A stretch of DNA of 5,861 nucleotides from Gemmatimonadales bacterium UBA4718 (lineage in GTDB: Bacteria > Gemmatimonadota > Gemmatimonadetes > Gemmatimonadales > Gemmatimonadaceae). The notes beneath the pieces are model-generated. The model searched no databases, was not told where the DNA came from, and worked only from the letters and a program-made list of their open reading frames with translations. The position numbers were made by a program, and so were the translations under genes. Numbering within the stretch: position 1 is the stretch's first letter; each line of letters begins with the position of its first letter. The stretch spans positions 8,765 through 14,625 of the forward strand of contig DHJO01000173.1 in NCBI GenBank assembly GCA_002404375.1. The letters are read 5' to 3'. Below are positions 5,718 through 5,861 of this stretch, piece by piece.

Positions 5718-5861
5718 CTATACCGCTCGCGATACATACGCGAGCATGGCCCAGTAGTGCGCGAAGCTCCCGCCCATCACGCACAGGTGCCAGATCTCGT
5801 GCGAGCCGAACAGTCGCGGGACGCCGCCTGCTTTCGCTCGCGGCCATTTGGTGGCGTGACC
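5718..5861 (-). CDS. Hemolysin III (HlyIII/PAQR) family membrane protein, C-terminal end only
   Basis: The last 47 codons on the minus strand, ending TAG at 5720-5718; the rest lies beyond the right edge. The segment GGVPRLFGSHEIWHLCVMGG followed by SFAHYWAMLAYV matches the final transmembrane helix of the HlyIII/PAQR family. It shows the conserved FGxHE(I)xH pattern with two His spaced HxxxH and a third His 11 residues later, which in family members help bind a metal at the membrane face. Bacterial members are often called YqfA or hemolysin III, though true haemolytic activity is rarely shown. The gene is convergent with the kinase and separated from it by the inverted-repeat element. Only the C-terminus is visible, so completeness of the gene cannot be judged. 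Confidence 0.85.
   Translation of the reverse strand, partial: GHATKWPRAKAGGVPRLFGSHEIWHLCVMGGSFAHYWAMLAYVSRAV

Overview
The window looks like a piece of a moderately GC-rich chromosome from a Gemmatimonadota-like bacterium. This is inferred from gene style: a one-component Ser/Thr kinase with a TolB-like and TPR C-terminal half, a TonB-receptor-type N-terminus with a carboxypeptidase-regulatory-like fold, and an uncharacterised outer-membrane barrel family. No rRNA or other taxonomic marker is present, so the assignment is tentative.

Layout. (1) 1-610, minus strand: 5' part of a prephenate dehydratase gene (pheA), running off the left edge. (2) 611-844, minus strand: what reads as a complete transcription-attenuation control region for pheA. 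It has a sigma70-like promoter, a 26-codon leader peptide packed with Tyr and Phe codons, a possible antiterminator pairing and an intrinsic terminator, all ahead of the pheA start. This is the most notable content of the window. (3) 805-1128, minus strand: a signal peptide plus one small beta domain, apparently the 5' remnant of a TonB-dependent receptor gene whose remainder is gone; its frame runs through the pheA promoter and ends overlapping the leader-peptide start. (4) 1129-1333: no gene, one small inverted repeat. (5) 1334-2656, minus strand: exported protein, probably an outer-membrane beta-barrel with an N-terminal CxxC domain. (6) 2657-2837: divergent intergenic region with a plausible promoter for the kinase. 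(7) 2838-5462, plus strand: membrane-bound Ser/Thr kinase with extracytoplasmic TolB-like and TPR regions. (8) 5463-5717: a large imperfect inverted repeat filling the gap between convergent genes. (9) 5718-5861, minus strand: C-terminal end of a hemolysin III (HlyIII/PAQR) family membrane protein.

How the parts relate. Phenylalanine synthesis (pheA) appears to be controlled by ribosome stalling on aromatic codons in the leader peptide. The kinase and the barrel gene are divergently transcribed, which is compatible with shared regulation, but nothing in the sequence proves a functional link. The HlyIII gene and the inverted-repeat element look unrelated to the rest.
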